Shown here: positions 10,201-22,120 of the stretch, one piece after another | Position numbering within the stretch: position 1 is the first letter of the stretch | Layout: the number at the start of each line of letters is the position of its first letter | Origin: Parachlorella kessleri | Taxonomy: Eukaryota; Chlorophyta; Trebouxiophyceae; Chlorellales; Chlorellaceae | Length of the DNA: 43,949 nucleotides | Direction: 5' to 3' | Assembly (NCBI GenBank): GCA_001598975.1 | Contig: BBXU01002522.1 | Span: 1 to 43,949, forward strand | Program-made: the position numbers and the translations under genes | The notes under the pieces: generated by a model | What the model was told of the DNA's origin: nothing | Databases searched by the model: none | The model's input: only the letters and a program-made list of their open reading frames with translations

Positions 10201-13200
10201 TGTAGCACAGGTAGGCACTGCCTGTGTTGGCGCGAGCGCAGGCGGGGTGGCCAATGGCCTGATGAACGCCAGCCGGGGCACACAAAGAGGGGTAGAATGG
10301 GTGGCAAATGTGGCACCTTGCAGCTTGGAGCAGTTGCTTGTGGGACGGGCTTGGGAAGATCAAATGTGCCTGGAAACCGGCTCTATCTTCAAAGTCGGCT
10401 TGGCCTTGTGTTGAAGGTGTCAGCTAGGAGCTTCGCTGGCCTGCGGGGTAATGGCATGCTGTGCCTGCTGCGTGCTGTGCAGGCAGATCGCCTCTGCCCA
10501 GAAGACCTGGAGGATCTGCGGCATGACCTCAACCACCTGCTGTGCATGACCGGGCCGGTTATGTACCATGGCCTCAGCGTAGCGGCAAAAGCGGCCCTGG
10601 GGCAGCTGCTATACTGCCGCACAGCAAGTGGGCAGGATGGGAAGGACAGGGGCGGCAGCCAGGGCAGCGTGGCCGGCGCTGGAATGGAGGAGGAGGCATG
10701 GACCCGTGACGGAAGGTTCCCATTGGCGGTGGTAGCAGGCTCTGAGGCCGAGGAAAGCAGGTAAGCTGGGGTTTGTATAGAGTGCATGCAAGTGCTGAGC
10801 TGGCTCTTGTCGCTTGCTGGTAGTCTTTGGTGGTCGGGTGGGTGGCACAGGTCAAATCCGCAGTGTATATTGTTACTGGGTGCCTGTGTTGCGTGCTGCA
10901 ACATGCCAAGCACTTCACAGATGTCAGGAAGCCTGGTAGGAGGGTTGGGGATACACCTGCATGCACGGCTTTGGAAGCAACTACCTTTGCCACGGTACTG
11001 CGGTATATGGGTTTTAAAAACAGAGTAAAAAAACAGCGACACTATGCCCTTGTGTGCTCATTGCAGTCTGCACCCCTGGGCTACCAGCGAGGCCTTCTTG
11101 TGCCCCCAGTCTGACGTCCTGGCTCTGCGAAGGCTGCTGCTTGAGACTGGGTGAGCAGCAACACAGCCTGTCGTTCTTCAGATGCGCTCTCGCGTGCACC
11201 CAGCTGCTTTGATGAACCTGTGGAGGTGACCTCAAAGAGCGGCCCCTCGGCCCTTCACCTGCGATGTTCACAAGTGCCGGCTGAACCTGTCTTGAACCTC
11301 CTGGCGCATAGTGGCCGGGAACAAAAAGCTATATTCGCATTGGGTAGCAAACGACTGACCCACGCATTTGCTCTTCCCTTCCTTGCTGCAGTCTTGAGCC
11401 GCTTAAAGCCTGCACTGAGGCCCGCTATCTGCATTACCGCAGCCTCAAGCTTGTCCCTCCTAGAGGACCTGCGGCAGGACAGCCCAGCGCTCTACATGTC
11501 AGCACAGCCGGGATAGCCGGCTCTTCCCTAGCTGGGGTTGCACATGGGGACACCAGAACCCCTCCACGCGCTGTTGAAGGCGATAACACACCCACCAAGC
11601 GGGCGGCGGCAAAAGCGGCTGCAGCGGGGAACGGGCCGGGCAGCAAGAAAGCGAAGAAAGACCCAGCCCAGCGTGCGCAGCAGGCACAGCAGGGCAGCAC
11701 GGTAGCTGCCTCTGGTAAGGGAGGCGAACCCAGGCCCACAGCAGCAGCAGGCGCCTCCCGTCGGGCGGCAGCAGCAGAGGCAGGGACAGCGGGGGTCGGG
11801 GGTTGGCCTGGCAACAAAGGGGAGCAGCAGGGAGCGCAGCAGGCAAGGCAGGGCACAGCAGTTGGCAGTGGCGCCCCAGCTTCCGCCGCACCCTCGACAC
11901 CCCAACCCAGGAGCACGTCTGCCCGAGGTGGGTGCACCGCATGGCAAACATGTTTGTCTCGCTGCTGACCTCGTGAACCCGGTTGCGGCAATACCAAAGC
12001 TAACTGCGTGCGTCATTCGGACTTTCCCCTAGTCCTGCTACGAAGTCAGCCTTGTGTACCCCAGGTTACCCCATGTGTGTGTGGGGATCTCTACAACCGT
12101 GTGAAACCGGTTTTCTTGGAAGTTGAACACGGCCTTGCAGTTTTGCCCTCCTAGTAAACAAACTCTAACCCCGCCCTCTCTCTCTCTTGCTGCCCTGAAG
12201 GCCCAGCGCCCCGTCCCAGCAGCACGAGCACGCGCCGGTCCGCCACCGCCCGCCGCCGCCTCACATACTCACAGAAAGCTTTCGTCTTTCTGCTACTGCT
12301 CAGCCTGGAGGGCCTGGCAGTCAACTGGTGGCTGGTCAGCCGCCTGCCAGCGCGCCAGGCAGCGCGCTCCCATGTTCAGCCCACACACAACGCTGGCGCC
12401 TCCCCACACCTCCCCGGGGCCGCTGCAGCCCCTGGCATTGGTGGGACAGAGCGCTGTAGCGGACCCCAAGTCATAACGCCCTCCCAGGTCCAGCCTCAGG
12501 CGGGCCGCGCCCAACACGCCCAGCAGTACAGTGCAGTTGGCAGGGGAACTGCAGCTCCTGGCCGCACACCTGATGCAGCTGCATGGGCAAGCGCCAATGG
12601 GATTGGCAGTGGCAGTAGGGCTGGCGACTCCCTATATCTCAAATCTGATGCAGCTGGCGCGGCCAGTCGACAAGCTTCGGTTACAGGCGGCCCTGCTGCT
12701 TGGGCAGGTGCCAGCATCAGCAGCAAGGCCATGGGTACATCCAGCGCGCGGCTTTCTGTTGAGGCCAGGTAAGGCACTGGAGGGGTGGGTACTACGACAG
12801 CTCAGGGGCAATGTCTTAGCTGGATTGGCCCAACGAAGCTGGCATGAAAGCGCAGGATGTGCGGCAACCTGGACTGGTGGGTTGATGTCATGACTCCCAG
12901 AGGCACAACTGCGCGCCCACAACGCCCACCACGTGGGCATATTACCCAATACACCCAAAATTACGTAGGAATCTGGCTTCGTGTGCAACAGTGCTGATGT
13001 ACGGTCAAAGCTCCCAGGGAGTGGAACTGGGTGGCCTGCAGCTGTGACTGTACGCAGCAACTCAATGCCTAGAGTCTTGCCGTGTTACTTGATGTACTGG
13101 TTACTTCCGGTGTGACAAGCGAGTGCTGAGTGACAGCAGTGGGGCCTGCCTGCAGCAAGCAGACTTATCACCGGCGTGAGGGAGCCAGAAGTGGATGATA

Positions 13201-16200
13201 CCTTTTGCTGGAGCCTGTCTCTGGCCTCTAGCATGGCTATAGCTTCACGAGGGCAGAAGCAGCTCGGTGTCTGCCCCTGATATGTGCAGGCTGTCAAGGC
13301 TGGAGATCACCACTAACCTGTCCGTCGAGGAGGGCAGCAACATCTGGAAACCCGGGTAATCGGATATCTGATGTTGGGAATCTGATGCACGCAGGCTGTC
13401 TCGGCTGGAGGCCAGCGCTGACCGAACCGACTGGCGCCTGCAAGAGCATGGCCGGCGCCTGGCGCTCCTCACTGCTGAGCTGGCGGATGTGCGCGGGGGG
13501 CTACATCCGATGGACAGGCGGGGCAGGCAGGCTGTGGGGAAAGCGGGGGATGCGGCCGGGCTGGCACAGGTATGGGCAGAGCTAGGTGAAGGGAGCGCTG
13601 GCACGTTGGGATGCCGAGGAGGGGGGCGGGCGGGGGTGCTAGAAAGATGAGACTCAGGCAACAGAAAGCGTTGCTGTCTATATGGCTACTACATGTACCC
13701 AGTACAGGCCCAGGCGCAGGCGATGGAAAGGAATTCTCTGGCTGATGCCATGTCCTCTTCTGTTGCAGGACCAGGCCCAAGGGCAGATTGCTTGTCCCCG
13801 GCTGATGCGGTATCTGATCCTGTTGCAGGTCCAGGCCCAGGTGGATGCGCTGCGTACGTCCCTGGCTGACGCCTATCGCATCATCTATGACCAGCTGCTG
13901 CCGCGTGCCGAGGAGTCTGGCACAGCGCCCGCCGGGCTTACCCAGCTCTCCGACCAGGTGTGGAGACCCAGGCTGGCAACGCATGTTATGTAAAAGGCTT
14001 TGCGCACCACGACTTTAGGGGTTGAGAGTGGGTTTGGCAAGGAGCCTCCATGCTTCAGCGGGCTTGAGGACTTCCTTCCTTGCCTTGGGTTTGCACGTAG
14101 TACCGTTATGCCACTATGGTACTGCTAGCGGTGTGCTGCCATGCCTTGCCATGCTGTCACACCATGGTCATCACTAGGGACAAGCCCCTATTGGGGTTGG
14201 TGGTGCCCACCAGTGTGAGCAGGCTAAGCTCAGGCATGCCCCCAGGAGTCGCTACCTTCTACGGTTTCGTTGCCTGTGTCTAATGTGGGCATATCTGCCC
14301 TACTTACCTCTGCGCTACCTAGCACCTGAGCGGCTGGGGGTTTACCGGTCGCCCGACCGATCAGTGGTTCATACCATGGCAAAGCACGAGTTCCCCCCGG
14401 TGCCCCCTATCCCGCCACAGGTCGCTGCGTTGGAGGTCTCCCTCTCTTCCCTATCAGCAACTTTCGACGAGCGAATCACCCGGGCGCTCCAGCAGGCGCC
14501 AGGTCAGCGCCAGCAGGGGGCTCTCGTAAGAGGCATGACCAGCGCTGACGACAACAAGGGCCAGACCACCAGGGGCAGCAGTAGCCATAACAACCCCTTC
14601 AGTCCCGTGGGCGAGAAAGGCAGCAAGGGCAGTGAGCCTGGGCACAGCAGAGCACAGCAGGGCAGTGAGCCTGGGCACAGCAGGGCGGGCATGCTGGGTG
14701 CCGTCAAGGGCGTGTACAAGCAGTGGCGCAGGCAGGTCGCCAAGGACCTACGCAGGCAGGCTGGCAAGCACAGTCGGGCATTTGAGGTAAGCTAGCTGTG
14801 TTATGTGGTGTTGACTCATGTGTTGTGGTTGTTAGTTGCGGCATGGATGCTAGAGCGAGCTTGTAAGACGCATGGACCTTCGGTATGGTCAAGGCACATG
14901 AGTGCCTTTGGCGCAGCGGGCTTTTTGGCAGGCGGGTGGCGCGTCTCTCCTTCTGGCTGCTGCATGCTGCAAGGTGCTCCACAATGCCTTTATTGCTTCG
15001 TGGGCCTTACCCTGACTCACACCAGCTACCTGCTGACACCGGTCTTGTGCTGCCCGTCCCTCGGCTTCTGCAGGAAACTTTGAAGCGGGTGCTCAAAGCG
15101 GTGGGAGAGAGGTTTGAGGGCTTGGAGGATGACATGGACTCACAGGTAGTGAACAAATAGTGTGCAGATGGGAGGATGGCCATATGAGGTCCCTCCCTTG
15201 GATGCACTTTGCAAGGGTCCGTCTGCCATCGTCCCGTTTGCAAACATGACAATGGTTGCTGAAAATTTGACCTGGGGCTGGCTGTGGTACGAGGCAGAGC
15301 CCTTGGTGCCGGGCGTGCTCTTGACCGAGCGTGGTTGCCTGTATCTGTACTGGATTTAGCTCGTAGCTACCCAGGTTCTGCATGACACGGCCCTCATGGC
15401 ATGGGAGGAACTCACAATCCCACTCTGGCACCACACCTTGACTGTGTCCCTGCGGCCTATGCTGGTCACCATTCAGTTGACGAGGGCATTGGAGGGAGGG
15501 AGGTGCAGGATGCGGTGGGTCTGATACCTGCCGCTCAAGATGTGCTGTCAGTGGTGCAGGAGTATGACATGCTGCGCCAGCGCAGGGAGGTGAAGGGTCA
15601 GGTGGCCTTGCTGGATGCCAAGGTGACAGACCTTCAGGTGCGTACATTCAACGACCGTGGCACGGGACGGTTAGTAGTAGGATTGGGCGCCAAGGTCACA
15701 CATTCGCAGGCGAACAGACGCCCAGCACATGTGCCGAAGAGCAATGTGAAGTACAAGGCTACGGCGTATATATCTGCGAGGAACCCTAGTATGAGGTGCC
15801 AGTCAGCCAGCACAAGCAACTCCAGCTGCTCTGGGACTTTCCTCGACTTATGGTGCAGGTAGACTTGGAAGCGCTGCGAGAGGAGGTGAAGGATGACATA
15901 AGCCAGGTGGCAGTCCGGGCAGTGACTGCCTCAGAAGCGCTGCCAAAGGTGTGATTAACATGAGCGCTGAGGCAAACTGCCATCATACGCAAGTTCTGCT
16001 GCCCTTGTCCCTGGCACTTCCAGAGCTGCTGCCTTTAAGCATTGCAACTGGTGGCGCCTGGCAGCTGTGCACATCATCGAGTGGACATGGACGCTATCAG
16101 TTTGACCGAATCATCGGTATGTCGACGCTGGTAATGCATAATTGATTGACCACCCCATAGGAAAATGTGGTGTAACAGTAACCAGTCCTAAAGCTGTGTA

Positions 16201-16780
16201 CCTAGCAGACCAATTAGCTGCTGTGCAGGAGGTTGACCGCCTCACAGGCGGCTTGTGGTGTAACATGAACCAGTCAAAACTGTGTACCTAACAACCCTAC
16301 CCTTGAAGTTGCTAAAGAAGCTGGCTGTGCAGGAGGTTGACCGCCTGATGGATGGCATGGACGCCACGCTGGCTGTGCTAGAAGGCAGAGTAGCAGCCCT
16401 TGAGCTGCAGCTGGAGGTAAGGATCAGCGGGTAATTCCCTAACCCTCTTTCCGACAAACCAGTAGATTGGAGGGGTTTGTAAGCCCGTTGCTTAGTTTTC
16501 CTGTGTCGTTTGGACCGGTCTGCTGAGGTGGCGGGGTTGTGCAGAGGTAAGTACAGGGCCAGTTGCGCTGCTTCATGGTGGGTCCTGCCGTGTGCAAAAA
16601 CCGCCCGCTGATCTGTCGGCTTGCCTCTGTCGATCTATTCTGCAGAACCGCCCACTCTTGGAGCGAGCCAAGATCACAATGGGGGCACATCAGCCTGGAG
16701 ATGCCAGCAAAGCGCAGGCAAGCAATGAGGAGGGGGGAGGCTGGGGCGGGTGGTGGGTAGCGGAAGACGAAGATGACTAG
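7238..16780 (+). CDS. Septin-like P-loop protein with membrane segment and coiled-coil tail
   Basis: Exons: 7238-7283, 7390-7539, 7836-8395, 8818-9075, 9455-9551, 10035-10210, 10483-10760, 11067-11150, 11392-11927, 12201-12768, 13395-13569, 13829-13957, 14421-14786, 15074-15145, 15509-15637 (start could be 15560), 15859-15948, 16333-16416, 16646-16780; about 1310 residues. Residues 1-252 are acidic and low complexity. The P-loop GSPGIGKSS is at 254-262. DPRYDVCIVLLPP and VIPVVAQADRL match the septin core, with G4 AKAD changed to AQAD. LHPWATSEAF (522-531) and EPLKACTEARYLHYRSL (552 on) match the C-terminal septin G-domain signature. No DxxG (G3) is seen. A basic stretch and a hydrophobic helix KAFVFLLLLSLEGLAVNWWL follow at about 754-773. 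Short phase 0-0 exons then encode a heptad-rich tail. Likely a membrane-anchored septin; GTP hydrolysis is doubtful. A fusion of two genes is unlikely because phases fit throughout. Confidence 0.82.
13290..13362 (+). repeat. Copy of the coiled-coil exon start at 13395
   Basis: CAG|GCTGTCAAGGCTGGAG at 13290 matches CAG|GCTGTCTCGGCTGGAG at 13395, 105 bp on. In the same phase it reads RLSRLEITTNLSVEEG and then stops at 13360-13362, so its use would cut off the tail. Confidence 0.85.
13708..13828 (+). repeat. Two 60-61 bp tandem copies of the exon start at 13829
   Basis: Copies begin after AG at 13708 and 13769; the real exon begins at 13829. The copy at 13769-13828 is 60 nt long, free of stops and in frame with the real exon. 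An acceptor switch would therefore add 20 residues without a frameshift. Confidence 0.85.
16229..16332 (+). repeat. 104-bp tandem copy of the exon start at 16333
   Basis: GTGCAG|GAGGTTGACCGCCT occurs at 16229 and at the real exon 16333. The upstream intron stretch (GTGGTGTAACA.TAACCAGTC.AAA..TGTGTACCTA) is also duplicated, at about 16171 and 16256, so the unit covers intron plus exon start. Confidence 0.9.
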
Positions 16781-16860
16781 GAGTCGGCTCCATCCCGCAG
16801 TGGTAACAGGAGCGCGATCCTGAGCATATGGGTCAGAGTGTATAGTAGGTGCTGTGGTTG

Positions 16861-16865
16861 TGTAA
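16861..16865 (+). terminator. TGTAA poly(A) signal candidate (septin-like gene)
   Basis: TGTAA lies 81 bp after the stop; another is at 17151-17155. Function is inferred from the chlorophyte consensus. Confidence 0.45.
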
Positions 16866-17848
16866 ACGCGCCTGTGGTACAGACTAGCACCTTACAGAGG
16901 GGCTGCTTGTGTAGGATACGGAACTCTGGGAAGCCAGTCGCTCTTGATGTCTCCTTAAGTCATCCCACAGTCAATCCGCTTTGTTGTCGTTCTGTACATG
17001 AACAATATGTGGCTTCGGTGTGTAGTGGGATGTACAGTATCGCGGGCACAGTACAAGTTGTACATACCCCCAGGCCTGCAGAGTTTGACCAAAACCGATT
17101 GTATCTTGCAATGGCCTGATACTTGTGGACATTAGGCAGCAAAATCCTGCTGTAATATCGCTCTCAAAAATCCAAGGCCTGCTATTATGCTAGCTTGGTA
17201 CAGACGTATGGCAGCTTGGCCCCCGCTTGTTAGGATGCAAAATTGGAGCAACACACTTGCAGGCCACAATATTTTGCTTAGCCTTGCAGCATGTTGCAAG
17301 TAGCCGATGGGTTAGTTGTCCTGCAGACTGCTTGATGGGGTGACCGGGAATAGGTCTATGCTAGCCTGCAGTGCCATGGGCATACATGTCAGCCAGGCAT
17401 GTCCTTCAGGCAGCAAATGTCTGGAAACCACGGGCCTCGCTGCGGCTTGCTGCACTCATCACAGCTGTGTAGTAGAGCTGTGGCATGGTATCTTGTGTGT
17501 AGAGGTTGTGGCCAACAATCGGGCCAGCCTTGAAAGACCTTTGGAGCAGCCTGGGCAGCACGATGTGCATGGGACACCTGACCTTTCTGGTCTGAGCGGG
17601 TGCAAGGCAAGTGAGGCACAAACGTGGTAGGGGAGGCTGAAGGTGGCTGTTTCGATGCACTCTGAGCCACCAACCGCCGGCGCCCGTTAGTCATCGCGCA
17701 CTTTGACCCAAGGCTATTTTCTTTTTTTGCTGCGATACTCAGTGTCCTATGTCTTCGTAGCTCCTAAGAACTCCTAGGAGCTGTTCGCTTCTGGGACCGC
17801 AAGCTCAGCGACCCTGCGCCGCTCGGCCCAAACTGGATCCCCGCACAG
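16866..17848 (+). other. Intergenic, 3' and 5' flanks of tandem genes
   Basis: There is no open frame with a recognisable domain on either strand. It holds the rest of the septin-like 3' flank and the upstream region of the transporter. A CTCCTAAGAACTCCTAGGAG near-palindrome lies at 17760-17779, about 70 bp before the transporter start. Confidence 0.6.
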
Positions 17849-20800
17849 ATGGGGAGACAGCTCGCGCCGTACAGAACTTGGCTTATGCCAAAAATATGGT
17901 TTTTCACCTACAACATAGGCGCTGTCTACTTCCTGCCCTACATAAACATCTTCTATCGCCACCTGGGCTTCACAGAGCAAAAAATTGGGCTCCTCTGCGC
18001 ACTCAAGCCTTGGGTATCTGCACCAGCAGGTGAGAGCAGGAAGAGCATTAATAACTACTGCCTTTCCTGTGACCATGGGCTGATTGGTTTGCGTTGGTGT
18101 AAACTGAACCCTCGCCTGCTGGCCGGCATCGACTACACACTCATTCCCTTTACGCCCCACACCTTCTTCTTCCCACACATGCAGGCAACATAGTCGTCAG
18201 CCTTGCTGACTCCTGGCAAGCCCACACGTTTGTGGTGCTGGCAACATACCTCATCTGTTTATCCGGGCGTGGCCTGATAGCAGTTGTTACTGGCTACGGT
18301 ATCCAGGTCTTCTTGGCACTCCTCACCGAGGCAGTTGCTGCGCCCATGGGTGCAATAACTGACGCCGCAGTGATGGCAGCCGCAACAGATGAAGTGAGAT
18401 GGCCAGGAGAAGAAATCTGTAAGAAATGTGGGACGGGTATGTTGATGTGGTCAGAATGTGCTGCAGCCGGCACAGGCGTAGCTACGAACCTTGGATTCCT
18501 GTGCAATTGATATACGAAGACCAGAACATCAATTCTTTCTTTTGCTGAGGAGCCCCTGTGCTGCTGTCCTTGCAGGGTGGCTATGGTCGGCAGCGAATGT
18601 GGGCCAGCATAGGCTGGGGCGGTATGAGCCCCATAGCCGGCCTGGTTGTGGCTCACTACGGCATTAAGACAGCCTTTGCGGTCTATTTTGTGGTAGTTTC
18701 TCTAGCTTTCATCCCCACCTGCCTCCTTCCCATTAGTATCCTTACGACAGCTAAGAAGGGCGAGGGCAGCAGCAACAGCGGTAGTGGCAGTGTAACGGCA
18801 GGGCCCAGCAAGGAAGGGGGTAACGGAAGCGAGATTGAGGTGCAGTACAGCCGGGGCTCTGGCTCTTTGACTAGTAGTGGGAGCCCTGGCAGCAGGTCTC
18901 CGCTGTCTCCTAGGGAGCGCAGGGCGCGCATGGACAGCGACATCGTGAGTAGGGTAAGGACACCACAGCTTTGCCTGGCAAGTACGCGCAGCCTAGGCCA
19001 TGTTTGGGTCCTATTCTTGGCATGGTGCAGCATGACACGGCAGTATGAAGGCAGTATCAACTGCTTGTGAATCGAGCGTGAGAGACTTCTTCGCTCTCGA
19101 CCAAGTCAGCATACCCCACATGCACGTACTATGCACGTTGGCTGTACAAAGTTACATAGACAATTGGCTAACAGTCCTGTAAACAACCGCAGGAGGGCAG
19201 CAAGAGGAACCTGCTGGGGGATGAGGCGCCAACCAAGGATAAGCCGCTGACACGTGGCATTGAGAGCCCTACTAGCCAGTCAGGGGAACAGCCTTGGAGG
19301 GTCTCGGCCAGACCTCATCAGCGCAATAGCTCTGAGAAGGGGCAGGCTGGAGAGGAGGAGAAGCTGCCCTATGGAGTGCTGCACTTAACCGCCACTGCCA
19401 CAGAGCAGGTACAGGAAATGGAGGGCGGGATTGCGGGCCGCCCTTACCTTGCAGCCGGGAACCCCTACGGAAAGGCAGCGCTACAACTGTCAGACAGCCA
19501 GCAGGGCTCGATCGTCGGCAGCGGGGTGGACAACCCGCTCTTGAGAGACAAGGCAGCTTTGTCAGGTGTGCCGTGGTGGTGGTGGTGGAAGGGGGGGGGG
19601 GGTGCAGAGACTCAGGTTTGCTCTGCACTATGCCCTCCTGGGGACTCTATGTGGATGGGCTTGACACTATGTATGAGAGCTAGGCAGCAGCGTCGCAGAA
19701 GGTCACCTACATCGTTTAGGACTATATGAAGAGGGGTTCACGTGCTTTCCCAGCTATGCCTGCCAGCAGTGCGCAACCGTAGCCCTCAAGTCAAGGGTAG
19801 CCGATGCTTGCAGATGACGCCAGCAGCCCTACCACCTTGCCTGTTAGTGAAGTGGCACATGGGACCATCTTCCAGGTAGGCCCATTGCTAACATGGAAGG
19901 GCTCAGGAAAAGAAGATACGGCAAATTGAGCCAACATAGCTGTTCTTCTGCAGGGCCTGAAGCTGATGCTGTGTGATATTCATGTTGTCATGTTCTTCTT
20001 CCTGGCGTTTTGCATGGGGTAAGTTTGAAGCCACCGCTTCCTAAGCTTGGTACAGATGTTCATACTATGGCCTCAGACGCCATGGACCCCTACTGTCCCA
20101 TGCTCTAGTCTGTCCGAGCTGCAGCTTAACACTAGCAGCATGAAACGTAGACCTTTGTGTGGGCTGCAGGATTGGTAATGGATGCATCGGTTTCCTATTC
20201 CTGTACCTAGATGAGTTAGGTGGGTTTGCAATATCCAGGACATTTCAGACTTACCCAGCAGACAAAGGGAAGGCTGGTCCCCAATGTCAGGGACGACAAT
20301 AGCTCGCAGGGTGTTCACCTCAGCTAGTTCTCAGCCGCTTGCTAGTGTTGTTGCTAGCTTGGCAAGTGCACTGGTGAGCACTAGTTTGTCACCACAAGGC
20401 TACGCCTGCCCTGGCGTTCACTCCAGCATCTTCATTGACCGGAAGAGCAGGACATCACCACCGGTGACCAGGGCTGGCATTGCAGGGTGAACTTGTTCTG
20501 CATTGCTGCTGCAGGTGCCACGGGCTCCTTGCTGGGCTTGTGTCTCAGCTTCAACTGCTTGGCGGAAGTGCCCGTGTTCTATTACAGTGGACCACTCCTG
20601 GAGTGGCTGGGAGTGGAGCGGGCCTTCACGCTGGCCATGTGCGGCTACGTGCTGCGCCTGTGTGCCTACATTGTAAGCACACCTGATGCATGCATGTGGA
20701 GAACATGCTGCATATGTCTTCTACACCCACTGTGCGCTGAGTGCCTACACTGACTACATAGGGTCATGACCAGAAGCTAAGTATGGGCTTGCCTTGCTGG

Positions 20801-21431
20801 CCATATCTAACACATGCCAAAGCTCGATGTAGCACGGCATATGCCGCACGGTGGACTTACTGCAGGCTCACTTTTGGTCGCTGTTAAAGTTGAAGCGGCA
20901 TGCTGCATGCAGGCGCTGCCGCTGTTTCCTAGCGTGTGGTGGGTGCTGCCTGTCGAGCTGTTGCAAGGCTTGACGTTTGCGCTGGCTTGGAGCGCTGGAT
21001 GTGTATATGTGAAGCGGATAGCACCCGTCTGGCTCCGGTCCACCACCCAGGTAAGAGTGTGGCTCCTCGGATGTCTGGTGGGTGCATGGTCTAACTAATT
21101 GCTTGGGCGTGGGGGATCAAGAGACTTGAGGCCGATGCTATGCATGGCATGCTAGTTAGAAACCTATTACTATGTTGTCTTTGCATGCTTGCAGAGCATC
21201 TTCCAGGGTCTGTATGCGGGCATTGGGCAGGGCACAGGTGGCTTGCTGGGTGGCTTCCTCTATGGCACATTTGGCGCCCATGTCGTTTTCAAGACGGCAG
21301 CCTTCTTGCTTGCGTCGGGGCTGGGAGCGTCAGTGGTAATTTCATGGTTGACAACACACAGGGCTGAGAGGCGGTACCAGGGCTACAGCCAGGTTATTGG
21401 GGAGGGGGCGGAAGGGCCGGCTGACAGTTGA
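17849..21431 (+). CDS. MFS transporter, MFSD6-like (MFS_1_like family)
   Basis: Exons: 17849-18029, 18185-18393, 18576-18953, 19193-19565, 19814-19875, 19954-20018, 20170-20219, 20515-20672, 20913-21050, 21195-21431; 616 residues. The N-terminal helix region WFFTYNIGAVYFLPYINIFY is followed by LGFTEQKIGLL. YGRQRMWASIGWG opens exon 3; this YGxxRxWxxxGWG is a family hallmark. A Ser/Gly-rich cytoplasmic loop spans about residues 194-401, between the two helix bundles. The second bundle has GNGCIGFLFLYLDELG, LAEVPVFYYS and GLYAGIGQGTGGLLGG, all typical of MFSD6-like proteins. The substrate is unknown. Exon 3 has two tandem donors nine bases apart (18945 GTGAGT and 18954 GTAAGG), giving a three-residue choice in the loop. 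The ATG at 17849 is the first in frame with the membrane segment. Confidence 0.88.
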
Positions 21432-22120
21432 GCAGCTTGTTTGCCGCAACGAACGACCCTCCTGCTTCTTACAAGATAACATTGCGGGACCATGCCAACG
21501 GTACTACTATCAGTCTTGTTCGTGGTTGCTGTGCTGAGTGTGTAGCAATGTTCCAGGATGTTGGGTGTCCCTTGAGGTAGGTTACTAACGCACGGGCATA
21601 GCTGTATTGTGCTGCATGGCTTTGCATCAGTCATTGAGTGGTGGACTGGCTTTTGTTCCTCCAGTTAGGCTCTTTGCATCCTCTCTCTTTTAGGCTTTTG
21701 TCGTTGTCTTGCTTTGCAGTGTTGATTTGCTTGCTATGGGTTTCAGTTGTAAGCAAGGCTTGTACTTATTTAAAGAAAAAGCTAGTGGTTGCAACAAATA
21801 CTCGAGGGAAGGAAGGGGTGTGCATTTATTCCCATGAGACCCCAACTAATGCCTTCATGCCTCAGCTGACCGGGAATTTATGTCAGTCCAAGGGTGACAA
21901 CAGCCTTGGTGAAATTGAAATCCCCCCGCCCAGCAGTTCCCGCGGCCTGTGCCACGTTTGCCTTGGGTCTTTTGAAACGGACCTCCCTTTCTCCACTACT
22001 TGATGAGCATCTTTTCTGATACTTATATCGCAGGCGGCAGAAAGCAGCGTTCAGCAAGGGGCCTTCACCGCTCGGCTGAGGAGGGGGGTCCATCAAGAAA
22101 GCTCCCTTCTGCCAGGGAGC
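21432..22120 (+). other. Intergenic, transporter to ASF1
   Basis: It holds a TGTAA at 21748-21752, the best poly(A) candidate for the transporter. An open frame from 21638 lacks an ATG and any family signature. Nothing else is supported. Confidence 0.6.

Noticed and set aside
9593..10363. 256-codon minus-strand open frame inside the septin-like gene
   Set aside because: It overlaps an exon with clear septin sequence on the plus strand, has no recognisable motif and looks like a shadow frame.
10389..11042. 217-codon minus-strand open frame
   Set aside because: Antisense to septin-like exons; composition is Ser/Pro/Arg-rich with no domain.
21638..22003. 121-codon plus-strand frame with a hydrophobic start
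   Set aside because: It starts at GTG, not ATG, and lies in the flank between two complete genes.
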